From NCBI RefSeq assembly GCF_022317005.1, contig NZ_CP081006.1, positions 3,658,001 through 3,722,000 on the forward strand: a stretch of DNA of 64,000 bases. Direction: 5' to 3'. Each line of letters starts with the position of its first letter. Positions within the stretch are counted from its first letter, which is position 1. The notes beneath the pieces are model-generated. The model saw nothing but the letters and a program-made list of their open reading frames with translations, had not been told where the DNA came from and did not search any database. Of the stretch, positions 37,738 through 45,585 are shown one piece after another. The translations under genes were made by a program, and so were the position numbers. Origin of the DNA: Mycobacterium sp. IDR2000157661. GTDB lineage: Bacteria > Actinomycetota > Actinomycetes > Mycobacteriales > Mycobacteriaceae.

Positions 37738-38642
37738 CCTGGCAGCATCACGAATCGCTGACCTTTCCCACCCCTTCGGACCACCGTCACCCGGTAGCTC
37801 CTTCCGTCCCGGTGGATCTGTCGTCCTTCTCTGAGCTGCTGCGCCGCCAGGCGCCCGGACTGCTACCCGCGAACCGTCAGGCCCTCGGACCCACCGATGC
37901 GGTGCCGCACGGCACGACGATCGTCGCGCTGAAGTACCCCGGTGGCGTTGTGATGGCCGGGGACCGCCGGTCCACGCAGGGCAACATGATCGCCGGCCGG
38001 GATGTTCAGAAGGTCTACATCACCGACGACTACACGGCCACCGGCATCGCCGGGACCGCGGCGATCGCGGTGGAGTTCGCCCGCCTGTACGCCGTAGAAC
38101 TCGAGCACTACGAGAAGCTCGAGGGTGTGGCCCTGACTTTCCAGGGCAAGGTCAACCGGCTCGCGACCATGGTGCGCGGCAACCTCGGCGCCGCCCTGCA
38201 GGGCTTCATCGCGGTGCCCCTGCTGGCCGGCTTCGACCTCGACGATCGCAACCCGGCCGCCGCCGGGCGCATCGTGTCGTTCGACGCCGCGGGCGGCTGG
38301 AACTTCGAGGAGGAGGGTTACCAGTCGGTGGGATCGGGCTCGATCTTCGCCAAGTCCTCGATGAAGAAGCTGTACTCGCGGGTGTCCGACGCCGTTTCGG
38401 CGCTGCGGGTGGCCGTCGAGGCGCTCTACGACGCGGCCGATGACGATTCAGCGACCGGCGGGCCGGACCTGGTGCGCGGGATATATCCGACTGCGGTGAG
38501 CATCGGCGCCGAGGGCGCCGAGGAGGTGTCCGAGGACCGCATCGCTGAAATCGCCCGCGAGGTCATCGAAAGCCGTTCGCGGGCCGACACCTTCGGCCCT
38601 GACGCCATTCACCGCCCGACCGACGCGCGGGGAGATTCGTGA
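37734..38642 (+). CDS. prcB: proteasome beta subunit
   Basis: 302 residues from GTG 37734. A 60-residue propeptide ends at Gly60, and Thr61 (HG-TTIVALKYPGG) is the N-terminal nucleophile after self-cleavage. Conserved residues around VVMAGDRRSTQGNMI (Asp, Arg) and Lys in VQKVY-type position follow. Seven beta subunits form each inner ring of the 20S core that cuts proteins fed by Mpa. Translationally coupled to pup and prcA (both GTGA overlaps), giving a fixed order pup-prcB-prcA. Confidence 0.97.
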   Translation: MTWQHHESLTFPTPSDHRHPVAPSVPVDLSSFSELLRRQAPGLLPANRQALGPTDAVPHGTTIVALKYPGGVVMAGDRRSTQGNMIAGRDVQKVYITDDYTATGIAGTAAIAVEFARLYAVELEHYEKLEGVALTFQGKVNRLATMVRGNLGAALQGFIAVPLLAGFDLDDRNPAAAGRIVSFDAAGGWNFEEEGYQSVGSGSIFAKSSMKKLYSRVSDAVSALRVAVEALYDAADDDSATGGPDLVRGIYPTAVSIGAEGAEEVSEDRIAEIAREVIESRSRADTFGPDAIHRPTDARGDS

Positions 38643-39373
38643 GCTTTCCGTATTTCATCTCGCCAGAGCAGGCGATGCGTGAGCGCTCCGAGCTTGCGCG
38701 CAAGGGGATCGCCCGCGGCCGCAGCGTCGTGGCGCTCGCCTACACCGACGGTGTGTTGTTCGTCGCGGAGAACCCGTCGCGGTCCCTGCAGAAGGTCAGC
38801 GAGCTCTACGACCGCGTCGGTTTCGCCGCCGTCGGCCGGTTCAACGAGTTCGACAACCTCCGCCGGGGGGGCATCCAGTACGCGGACACCAGGGGATACG
38901 CCTACGCCCGTCGCGACGTCACCGGCCGCCAACTGGCCAACGTCTATGCCCAGACGCTCGGCACCATCTTCACCGAGCAGGCCAAGCCCTATGAGGTCGA
39001 GTTGTGCGTGGCAGAGGTGGCGCACCATGGTGAGACCAAAGCGCCCGAGCTGTACCGCATCACCTACGACGGGTCGATCGCCGACGAGCCGCACTTCGTG
39101 GTGATGGGCGGCACCACCGAACCGATCTCGACGGCGCTGAACGAGTCGTACGCGGAGAACCTCGGCCTGGCCGACGCGGTGAAGGTCGCGGTGAACGCGC
39201 TGAAGGGCGGCGGCAACGGCGAGGCGCGCACGCTGGGTCCGTCGACACTCGAGGTCGCCATCCTGGATGCGAACCGCCCGCGCCGGGCGTTCCGGCGGAT
39301 CACCGGTTCAGCGCTGGAAGCGGTTCTGCCGGAGGACGATCCGGAAGCGGCGAACACCGTGGATGGCGACTAG
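38639..39373 (+). CDS. prcA: proteasome alpha subunit
   Basis: 244 residues from GTG 38639, overlapping prcB. Outer-ring subunit that gates the 20S core and binds the Mpa C-terminus. Family features: N-terminal SFPYFISPEQAMRERSELARKG gate segment, KGIARGRSVVALAYTDGVLF, and the Ntn-hydrolase fold without a catalytic Thr. The C-terminal tail is acidic. It converges with a hydrolase gene 12 bp away and ends the rightward pup transcript. Confidence 0.96.
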   Translation: MSFPYFISPEQAMRERSELARKGIARGRSVVALAYTDGVLFVAENPSRSLQKVSELYDRVGFAAVGRFNEFDNLRRGGIQYADTRGYAYARRDVTGRQLANVYAQTLGTIFTEQAKPYEVELCVAEVAHHGETKAPELYRITYDGSIADEPHFVVMGGTTEPISTALNESYAENLGLADAVKVAVNALKGGGNGEARTLGPSTLEVAILDANRPRRAFRRITGSALEAVLPEDDPEAANTVDGD

Positions 39374-39385
39374 GCGCAGGCGGGT

Positions 39386-40069
39386 TCATCGGCTTCGGCC
39401 GGGTGCGGCGCAGACCAGCACCATCTCGGCGAACTCGTCCGGGGTTTCGAGTGGCGTGAAATGCCCGACACCCTCGGCGAATTGCACATCCACATCGGTG
39501 AAGTAGTGAGCCAACCGGTCGGCCCACGCGGTGGGATACAGCGGGTCGTGCCGGGGCCACAGGACGGCGGTTGGCGTGCGGATCTTGACGGCGCGCTCGG
39601 GAGGTAGTTCGGACAGGGACTGGGCCACGGTGCCCGCACCCGCGGGGTACCACGCGATCGAGGTGGTGAACGCGCCGGGCAGGGCGTAGTCGGCGACCAG
39701 CCGGTCCAGATCATCGTCGGACAGCGCGAAATGCGGGCCGGACCAATGAGTCCAGAAGTGCCGCAGGTAGTCCCGCACGGCGTCGGACAGGCCGAGTTCC
39801 CTGATCAGCCCGACGATGCTGGCGGCCTGCGCGGTGGCACTGTAGAAGTGCCGCACCGCCACGGCGTGTTTGTCCGAGCCGCCGAACCCCCGCAGGTCGG
39901 CAACGATCACGTCGGCGACATCACCGAGGATCGGTACGACGAGCCGGTGGTCATGCCGGTTGCCGGGCCACCCGTGCAGCAGCACCACGGCGGGCGCACC
40001 CGTCGTGCCGAAACGGCCGTACGCCAGCCGGAATCCGTCGACGGGCGCGCTGTGACCACATCGGCTCAT
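39386..40069 (-). CDS. alpha/beta-hydrolase relic lacking the nucleophile elbow
   Basis: 227 residues where full members have about 290. The N-terminal half (HGWPG, residues 32-36, oxyanion hole; DLRGFGGSDK) and the C-terminal half (HDPLYP with a candidate Asp near 175, GHF with candidate His203) are clear. No G-x-S-x-G elbow occurs between: the sequence jumps from LIRELGLSD (about 88-96) to AVRDYLRHFW, consistent with an in-frame loss of roughly 60-80 residues. The frame is open, but the enzyme should be catalytically dead. It is the last gene of the leftward DUF1023 cluster. Confidence 0.75.
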   Translation of the reverse strand: MSRCGHSAPVDGFRLAYGRFGTTGAPAVVLLHGWPGNRHDHRLVVPILGDVADVIVADLRGFGGSDKHAVAVRHFYSATAQAASIVGLIRELGLSDAVRDYLRHFWTHWSGPHFALSDDDLDRLVADYALPGAFTTSIAWYPAGAGTVAQSLSELPPERAVKIRTPTAVLWPRHDPLYPTAWADRLAHYFTDVDVQFAEGVGHFTPLETPDEFAEMVLVCAAPGRSR

Positions 40070-40081
40070 TGTCGCCGCATC

Positions 40082-41683
40082 TCAGCCGGCTCGATGCAGA
40101 GTTACCGAATCACCGGTGATGACGGCGAGTATGTTGCGCCAGGCATCCGACGGCCGGTTCATCACATCGCTGTGGGAGCGGGGACCCGACACCAGACCAC
40201 CGTCGTCGTAATGGCCTGTGTTCAAACGGATCACGCCCGGCATCTCGTCGGGGTCCGCGCCGTGCGGTCCGCCGGGAACTCCTTGCACGGCCTCGATGAG
40301 GTCACCCGGCGGTGTCATGGAGTACCTCAGCACGTCGGGGTTGCGGTTGTGCCACTCGGCGGGCTCGTCCACCCCGACCCCCGCTCCGGCCGCCGCCACG
40401 TACAGCGTGCGGTCGGCCGTAAGGCCCAGCGCCTCGGCGGTGCCGACGATGGATCCGCCGTAGGAGTGGCCGATCACGGTGACGGGGATCCGGCGCCCGG
40501 TACCGTCCACCGTGCGGTCGACGTCTTCGCTGAACGCCACCAACCGCGGCGCCATCTGCAGCGCGTAGCGCGGGTCGGCGGCGTCGAGCATCCCGCCGAT
40601 CGACGTACCGCGGGGGAACGGACCGCCCAGATAGGTGATCGTCGCCACTTCGCCGCGGGAGGCGCCGACGAACCGGCGTGCGGTCGCTGTGTTGGCGGCC
40701 GACCCCTCGATCGTGGTGTTCAGACCGGGCACCAGCACCGCGACGCTGCTAGCGGCGGACAGGTCGCCGTTGAGCTCGACCAGTGAGGACCGCGCCGGGT
40801 CGAACGCGAGGATCTGCCGGTCGACGCGCCGGCTGTCGCGCGCCGGGTCGTCGATCTCACCGAGCAGGCCGCGGTAGAAGTCGATGCGTCCCTCAGCCGC
40901 GGGGTCGCCGAGGTCGTCGACGATGCCCTGGGCGATGTTGATGCGATTCGCCGACGTCCGCATGTCCCACGGCACGCCGTCGGTGTTGCCGACCTGGTGC
41001 GGATGTTCGGCGATGAGCTGCCGGCGCTGAACGGGGGTCAGCGTGGCGATCTGCGCGCTGATCCGGTCCTGGCTCATCGCGGGCCAGTCGGCGACCGAGG
41101 CGGCCCCGGGCCCCGCGCCTGCGGGAACCGTCGCGGCGGGCACCGGCCCGGACGTCGACGCGAAGGCATCGTCGATGTCGGCGGCCGCGTCCGCGTCGGC
41201 GACCCCCAGCCGGTCCAGCGCGTCGGTGATCTGAGCGGTCAGCCGGTGCGCCTGCGCGGTGATCAGATCGTCGGCCACGGCGGCGTCGCCACCGGACAGC
41301 GCGACGAGCAGGCTCCCGGGCTCGGCCTGCGGGCTCACCGTGCCGTCGTCGGCGACGACGAACCCGCCACCGTGCGCGTCGGCCACCCGCGCCAGCACCA
41401 CCGCCTGCGCGGCTGCGATCTGGTCCGCCCCGTCACGCGCGGCGACCGCGGCCAGCACCAGGCCGCGGGCGGTGCTGTCGGCGGCGGTAACCAGGCGTCG
41501 TCCCCGAACACCGGCGGCGTCGGCCGCCGCGCCGGTCCAGTGGGCGCCGGCCCGGTCGACCTCGGCCGCGGCGGCATCGGCCTGCATCGCCATGCGGCGG
41601 GCCGCCTCGTCCCAGCCGCCGGCCAGACGGTGAAGCGCATCGGGCCGCCACGCTTCGGCGCGCGAGACCGTCGGCCGCGTCAC
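40082..41683 (-). CDS. DUF1023 alpha/beta-hydrolase with N-terminal WXG-like helices
   Basis: 533 residues from GTG 41683, overlapping the 92-aa gene as GTGA; a frame reaching 42175 is only read-through of that gene. Residues 1-150 are Ala-rich helices with a W-x-G turn (AHWTGAAADAAG), like type VII secretion substrates. The C-terminal DUF1023 domain has AVLVPGLNTTIEG and IGHSYGGS, the Ser nucleophile, with a His in the terminal RLNTGHYDD or SHSDV region. A secreted or envelope-associated hydrolase is plausible. It lies between prcA and pafA, where M. tuberculosis carries other genes (from memory). Confidence 0.82.
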   Translation of the reverse strand: MTRPTVSRAEAWRPDALHRLAGGWDEAARRMAMQADAAAAEVDRAGAHWTGAAADAAGVRGRRLVTAADSTARGLVLAAVAARDGADQIAAAQAVVLARVADAHGGGFVVADDGTVSPQAEPGSLLVALSGGDAAVADDLITAQAHRLTAQITDALDRLGVADADAAADIDDAFASTSGPVPAATVPAGAGPGAASVADWPAMSQDRISAQIATLTPVQRRQLIAEHPHQVGNTDGVPWDMRTSANRINIAQGIVDDLGDPAAEGRIDFYRGLLGEIDDPARDSRRVDRQILAFDPARSSLVELNGDLSAASSVAVLVPGLNTTIEGSAANTATARRFVGASRGEVATITYLGGPFPRGTSIGGMLDAADPRYALQMAPRLVAFSEDVDRTVDGTGRRIPVTVIGHSYGGSIVGTAEALGLTADRTLYVAAAGAGVGVDEPAEWHNRNPDVLRYSMTPPGDLIEAVQGVPGGPHGADPDEMPGVIRLNTGHYDDGGLVSGPRSHSDVMNRPSDAWRNILAVITGDSVTLHRAG

Positions 41684-41958
41684 CGGCGGCCGAAGCGCTC
41701 GCCGTTGCCGTGGTCGGTCCGTTCGAACGCGTCGACCGACATGTGCGCCGCGACCGCCCAGCCGCGCATCGCGGCCACGACTTCGCCCAGCCGCGCCGCT
41801 ACCAGAGCGGGTGCCGCGATGTTGCCGACGACCGAGTCCGGCAGGTCGTCGGGATCCAGTGTGGGCCAACGCAACTGCGCGACGTGTTCGGCAGCGGCCA
41901 GCACCCGGTCGGCGACCGCCCGCAGCCGGGCCGGGTCGACCTCCACGATTTCCCCCAT
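41680..41958 (-). CDS. type VII secretion-target-like small helical protein
   Basis: 92 residues from ATG 41958: VDPARLRAVADRVLAAAEHV, then a short loop with LDPDDLPDSVV and a second helix ending VAAHMSVDAFERT. This two-helix layout resembles EspC-like or DUF2580 proteins that partner T7SS substrates. It overlaps the DUF1023 gene, so the two products probably form a pair. A 16-bp perfect palindrome abuts the start codon. Confidence 0.65.
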   Translation of the reverse strand: MGEIVEVDPARLRAVADRVLAAAEHVAQLRWPTLDPDDLPDSVVGNIAAPALVAARLGEVVAAMRGWAVAAHMSVDAFERTDHGNGERFGRR

Positions 41959-41973
41959 GCCAGCATGCTGGCA
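41958..41973. promoter_or_regulatory. 16-bp perfect palindrome at the start of the DUF1023 cluster
   Basis: TGCCAGCATGCTGGCA is fully self-complementary and begins within the ATG of the 92-aa gene. Position and symmetry suggest an operator or translational hairpin. Confidence 0.5.
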
Positions 41974-41997
41974 GATTTGCGCCGACGGGCGCCGACG

Positions 41998-42006
41998 TTA
42001 TCCACA
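41998..42006 (+). other. DnaA-box-like site upstream of pafA
   Basis: TTATCCACA is a perfect match to the E. coli DnaA-box consensus, inside a 12-mer GTTATCCACAGG that recurs exactly at 43556-43567. Confidence 0.4.
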
Positions 42007-42125
42007 GGCCCCGGCCGCCGGACTTGCTAGCGAACCCGCCAGCGGTGTCCCGGCGCCCCGGTGCGGTGCACGTCATCGGCGCGGCTGCCCACCGTGTCCG
42101 GTCGGCAACCAGTAGTCTCGATGAG

Positions 42126-43484
42126 GTGCAGCGACGAATCATGGGCATCGAAACCGAATTCGGTGTCACCTGCACGTTCCACGGCCATCGCCGGCTGAGT
42201 CCCGACGAGGTGGCCCGCTACCTGTTCCGGCGGGTGGTTTCGTGGGGCCGCAGTTCGAACGTGTTCCTCCGCAACGGCGCCCGGTTGTACCTCGACGTGG
42301 GCAGCCACCCCGAATACGCGACCGCCGAGTGCGACAGCCTGACGCAGTTGGTCACCCACGACCGGGCGGGTGAGCGCGTGCTCGAGGACCTGCTCATCGA
42401 CGCCGAGCAGCGGCTTGCCGACGAGGGCATCGGCGGCGACATCTACCTGTTCAAGAACAACACCGACTCCGCGGGCAACTCCTACGGGTGCCACGAGAAC
42501 TACTTGATCGTGCGTGCCGGCGAGTTCTCCCGTATCTCCGATGTGCTGCTGCCGTTCCTGGTCACCCGCCAGCTGATCTGCGGCGCGGGCAAGGTGCTGC
42601 AGACCCCCAAGGCTGCGACGTTCTGCCTGTCGCAGCGCGCCGAGCACATCTGGGAGGGCGTGTCGAGCGCGACCACCCGCAGCAGGCCGATCATCAACAC
42701 CCGCGACGAACCGCACGCCGATGCCGAGAAGTACCGCAGGCTGCACGTCATCGTCGGTGACTCGAACATGTGCGAATCCACCACGATGCTCAAGGTGGGC
42801 ACGGCCTCGCTGGTGCTGGAGATGATCGAGGCCGGCGTGGCGTTCCGCGACTTCTCGCTGGACAATCCGATCCGCGCGATCCGCGAGGTCAGCCACGACC
42901 TGACCGGGCGCAGGCCGGTACGGCTGGCCGGCGGTAGACAGGCCAGCGCGCTCGACATCCAGCGCGAGTACTACGGCCGCGCCGTCGACTACCTGCAGAC
43001 GCGGGAGCCGGACACCCAGATCCAGCAGGTCGTCGACCTGTGGGGGCGGCAACTCGACGCGGTGGAGAGTCAGGACTTCGCCAAGGTGGACACCGAGATC
43101 GACTGGGTCATCAAGCGCAAGCTGTTCGCCCGCTACCAGGACCGCTACAACATGGAGCTGTCCGACCCGAAGATCAGCCAACTCGACCTGGCCTATCACG
43201 ACATCAAGCGCGGCCGCGGCGTGTTCGACCTGCTGCAGCGCAAGGGACTTGCCGCCCGGATCACCACCGACGAGGACATCGAGGCCGCGGTCAACACGCC
43301 GCCGCAGACCACCCGGGCCAAGCTGCGCGGCGAGTTCATCAGCGCCGCTCAGGAGGCCGGGCGCGACTTCACCGTCGACTGGGTGCACCTCAAGCTCAAC
43401 GACCAGGCCCAGCGCACCGTGCTGTGCAAGGACCCGTTCCGCTCGGTCGACGAGCGGGTCAAGCGCCTGATCGCCAGCATGTAA
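42126..43484 (+). CDS. pafA: Pup--protein ligase
   Basis: 452 residues from GTG 42126, the length known for mycobacterial PafA; TAGTCT ends 7 bp upstream, so the transcript is probably leaderless. PafA phosphorylates the Pup C-terminal Glu with ATP and joins it to substrate lysines. IMGIETEFGV carries the metal-binding Glu and the catalytic Asp lies in RLYLDVGSHPEY. GCHENYLIVR and NTRDEPHADAEKYRRLHVI are shared with Dop, and the Dop loop is absent. In M. tuberculosis pafB follows directly; here a nuclease-like gene intervenes. Confidence 0.97.
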   Translation: MQRRIMGIETEFGVTCTFHGHRRLSPDEVARYLFRRVVSWGRSSNVFLRNGARLYLDVGSHPEYATAECDSLTQLVTHDRAGERVLEDLLIDAEQRLADEGIGGDIYLFKNNTDSAGNSYGCHENYLIVRAGEFSRISDVLLPFLVTRQLICGAGKVLQTPKAATFCLSQRAEHIWEGVSSATTRSRPIINTRDEPHADAEKYRRLHVIVGDSNMCESTTMLKVGTASLVLEMIEAGVAFRDFSLDNPIRAIREVSHDLTGRRPVRLAGGRQASALDIQREYYGRAVDYLQTREPDTQIQQVVDLWGRQLDAVESQDFAKVDTEIDWVIKRKLFARYQDRYNMELSDPKISQLDLAYHDIKRGRGVFDLLQRKGLAARITTDEDIEAAVNTPPQTTRAKLRGEFISAAQEAGRDFTVDWVHLKLNDQAQRTVLCKDPFRSVDERVKRLIASM

Positions 43485-43496
43485 CTTCTCCTGCGC

Positions 43497-43551
43497 GAGC
43501 GCTCACTCTTGTACGGTTTGAGCGCCGAAATCCGTACCACGATGAGCGCTC
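43497..43551 (+). repeat. nested palindromic repeat, copy A (between pafA and the nuclease-like gene)
   Basis: The outer 9-bp arms GAGCGCTCA and TGAGCGCTC are perfect inverted repeats. Inside them GTACGG (43511-43516) pairs with CCGTAC (43532-43537) around a loop with TTTGAGCGCCGAAAT. Related copies lie at 44500-44550 and 58705-58757, all in the same orientation. Confidence 0.8.
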
Positions 43552-43556
43552 ACCGG

Positions 43557-43565
43557 TTATCCACA
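43557..43565 (+). other. DnaA-box-like site after repeat copy A
   Basis: A second TTATCCACA inside the same 12-mer GTTATCCACAGG as at 41997-42008. It lies 5 bp past repeat copy A. Confidence 0.4.
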
Positions 43566-43609
43566 GGGCATGCTGGCGGCGCTGGCCGTCGGCGGCCAAG
43601 AATTCCGGA

Positions 43610-44497
43610 ATGCCACCGGACCTCGTCGCCGTCTTCGCGGAGCAGGGACGGGTCGCCACGTCGGCGCAGATCCTGCGGCACGTCAGCCGTCGAGCGATGC
43701 AGCGCCGACTGCGCACCGGCGAGTTGGTCAAGGTACTTCCCGGCATCTACAGCCTCGGCGCGCCGACGGAGCTCACGCGGCTGCGCGCCCTAGACCTCCG
43801 ATGCGGTGAGCAGGTAGCCGTCTGCCTGGGCACGGCCGCCGCGGTGTTCGGCTTCGACACCGAGGGCGTCACCGAGCTCCACGTGCTCAACCCGGCGGGC
43901 CATCTTCTGCGCGATCAGATCGGACTAAGGGTGCATCGGCGGGACGGCGCGCCACTGACCAGCCACCGCGGCCGCCGGCTCACCACTGCTGCGTGGACTG
44001 CGGTCGAGGTTGCGCGGGGCCTTCGCCGACCCCGGGCGTTGGCGACTCTCGACGCTGCCTTGGGCACCAAGACCTGTGATCGCGGCGAACTGCTGGCGGC
44101 AGCGGATGCGCAGGCGGGCCGGCGCGGGATCGTGACCGTGCGCGAACTCATTCAGATCGCCAGGCCGGGACCGGAATCCCCGATGGAGAGCGAGGCTCGG
44201 CTGGTCATGCTCGACGGAGGATTGCCCCAGCCCTGCCTGCAGTACGAGTTAGTCGACCTGGACGGGCGACTGTGGCGGGTCGACTTCGCGTGGCCGGACC
44301 ACAAACTCGCTGTCGAGTACGACGGCTTCGATTGGCACCGGTCACCGGAGTCGCTGCGGCGGGACCGTCAGAAGAGAGCCGCGCTCGAGGAGATCGGCTG
44401 GCGGGTCCTGTCTGTCGTCAGCGATGATGTCCGACGGCACGGTGACGTGATGGTGCGCCGCATCGACGCGCAACTCTCGCGGGCCGCGGCCGCGTGA
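43610..44497 (+). CDS. AbiEi-type HTH plus DUF559 nuclease-like protein
   Basis: 295 residues from ATG 43610; no clear ribosome site. Residues 5-50 (GRVATSAQILRHVSRRAMQR and LVKVLPGIYSLG) are the winged HTH of AbiEi-type antitoxins. The middle (70-180) resembles the rest of that family. Residues 190-275 form a DUF559, Vsr-like endonuclease fold: E193, D225 (RVDFAWPD), E236 (VEYDG), H243 and R249/R251. No AbiEii toxin is next to it. It splits pafA from pafBC and is flanked by two related palindromic repeats, which suggests a single-gene mobile or selfish unit, or a regulator bound to those repeats. Confidence 0.83.
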   Translation: MPPDLVAVFAEQGRVATSAQILRHVSRRAMQRRLRTGELVKVLPGIYSLGAPTELTRLRALDLRCGEQVAVCLGTAAAVFGFDTEGVTELHVLNPAGHLLRDQIGLRVHRRDGAPLTSHRGRRLTTAAWTAVEVARGLRRPRALATLDAALGTKTCDRGELLAAADAQAGRRGIVTVRELIQIARPGPESPMESEARLVMLDGGLPQPCLQYELVDLDGRLWRVDFAWPDHKLAVEYDGFDWHRSPESLRRDRQKRAALEEIGWRVLSVVSDDVRRHGDVMVRRIDAQLSRAAAA

Positions 44498-44499
44498 AC

Positions 44500-44550
44500 G
44501 CGCAGCCTTGTCCGGTTCTGGAGCGAAAATCTGTACCGGAGTGAGCGCTC
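44500..44550 (+). repeat. nested palindromic repeat, copy B (after the nuclease-like gene)
   Basis: By eye, 36 of 51 positions match copy A without gaps. The right arm TGAGCGCTC (44542-44550) is intact. The left arm is degenerate (GCGCAG), and the inner pair reads GTCCGG and CTGTAC. It begins 3 bp after the stop codon of the nuclease-like gene, in direct orientation to copy A. Confidence 0.7.
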
Positions 44551-44570
44551 GGCCGTACTCCGACACGCCC

Positions 44571-44583
44571 TAAGCTGGCAGCC
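44571..44583 (+). promoter_or_regulatory. pafBC leaderless promoter
   Basis: TAAGCT (44571-44576) ends 7 bp before GTG 44584. It lies 20 bp past repeat copy B, so pafBC can be transcribed independently of pafA and of the inserted gene. Confidence 0.6.
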
Positions 44584-45585
44584 GTGGCGATCTCCAAAGT
44601 CGAGCGGCTGATGAACCTGGTCATCGCGCTGCTGTCCACGCGCAGCTTCATCACCGCCGAACGGATCCGCGAGACGGTCTACGGCTACAGCGAGACCGCC
44701 AGTGACGAGGCCTTCTCGCGCATGTTCGAGCGCGACAAGAACGAACTGCGCGACCTGGGCATCCCGCTGGAAACCGGGCGGGTGTCGCAGTTCGACCCCA
44801 CCGAGGGCTACCGCATCAACCGCGACGCGTACGCGTTGCCCGCCGTCGAACTGACCCCCGACGAGGCGGCCGCGGTGGCGGTGGCGACGAAACTGTGGGA
44901 GTCGCCGGAGCTGATCACCGCCACGCAGGGAGCCTTGCTGAAACTGCGCGCCGCCGGCATCGACATCGACGCCGTCGACTCCGATTTCGCGATCGCGTCG
45001 ACCGCGTCCCTGCCCGGGCTGCGCGGTTCCGAGGAGGTGCTCGGAATCGTGCTGTCGGCCATCGACTCTGGGCAGGCCGTGCAGTTCCGGCATCGGCCGG
45101 CACGCAGCGAGCCCTACACCACCCGAACCGTCGAGCCCTGGGGTGTGGTCACCCACAGGGGCCGCTGGTATCTGGTGGGCCATGACCGGGACCGCGACGC
45201 GACGCGCACGTTCCGGCTCTCCCGCATCGGTGCGGATGTCGCGGTGATCGGGCCGGCGGGCGCGGTGCGGCGACCCGACGGCGTCGACCTCCGCGAGATC
45301 GTCGACCGCGCCGTGGGGGACTGGCCATCGGGCGGGCAGGCGCGGGTGTGGCTGGCCGAGGGACGTGGCACGGCGCTGCGGCGGCGCGCGACGATGATCG
45401 GCCCCCACACGCTGAACGGCCGCGCCGGTGAGGAGATCTCGTTGGACATCGGCATGTTCGACCGGTTGGCCCGCGAGATCGCCGGCTATGGACCCGACGC
45501 GGTGGCGCTCGAACCGCAGTCGCTGCGTGAGGACGTGGTGGCGCGGCTGCGCGCCCAGGCAGAGCGAGCGGGAGCCGAAGCGTGA
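44584..45585 (+). CDS. pafB: PafB, WYL-domain transcriptional regulator
   Basis: 333 residues from GTG 44584. An N-terminal winged HTH (KVERLMNLVIALLSTRSFIT) is followed by a WYL domain with RWYLVGHDRDR and TFRLSRI, and a C-terminal WCX-type extension. PafB and PafC form a heterodimer that activates DNA-repair genes independently of LexA; WYL domains probably sense single-stranded nucleic acid. GTGA overlap with pafC ensures equal amounts. Despite the name, it is not part of pupylation. Confidence 0.95.
   Translation: MAISKVERLMNLVIALLSTRSFITAERIRETVYGYSETASDEAFSRMFERDKNELRDLGIPLETGRVSQFDPTEGYRINRDAYALPAVELTPDEAAAVAVATKLWESPELITATQGALLKLRAAGIDIDAVDSDFAIASTASLPGLRGSEEVLGIVLSAIDSGQAVQFRHRPARSEPYTTRTVEPWGVVTHRGRWYLVGHDRDRDATRTFRLSRIGADVAVIGPAGAVRRPDGVDLREIVDRAVGDWPSGGQARVWLAEGRGTALRRRATMIGPHTLNGRAGEEISLDIGMFDRLAREIAGYGPDAVALEPQSLREDVVARLRAQAERAGAEA

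Noticed and set aside
40082..42175. Extended form of the DUF1023 protein starting at 42175.
   Set aside because: The extra 160 residues lie over the 92-aa gene and the pafA promoter and are Arg/Gly-rich. The GTGA overlap at 41680-41683 gives a better start.
43610..44497. A complete AbiE toxin-antitoxin pair.
   Set aside because: Only the AbiEi-like HTH is present; no AbiEii nucleotidyltransferase gene is next to it, and the C-terminus is nuclease-like.
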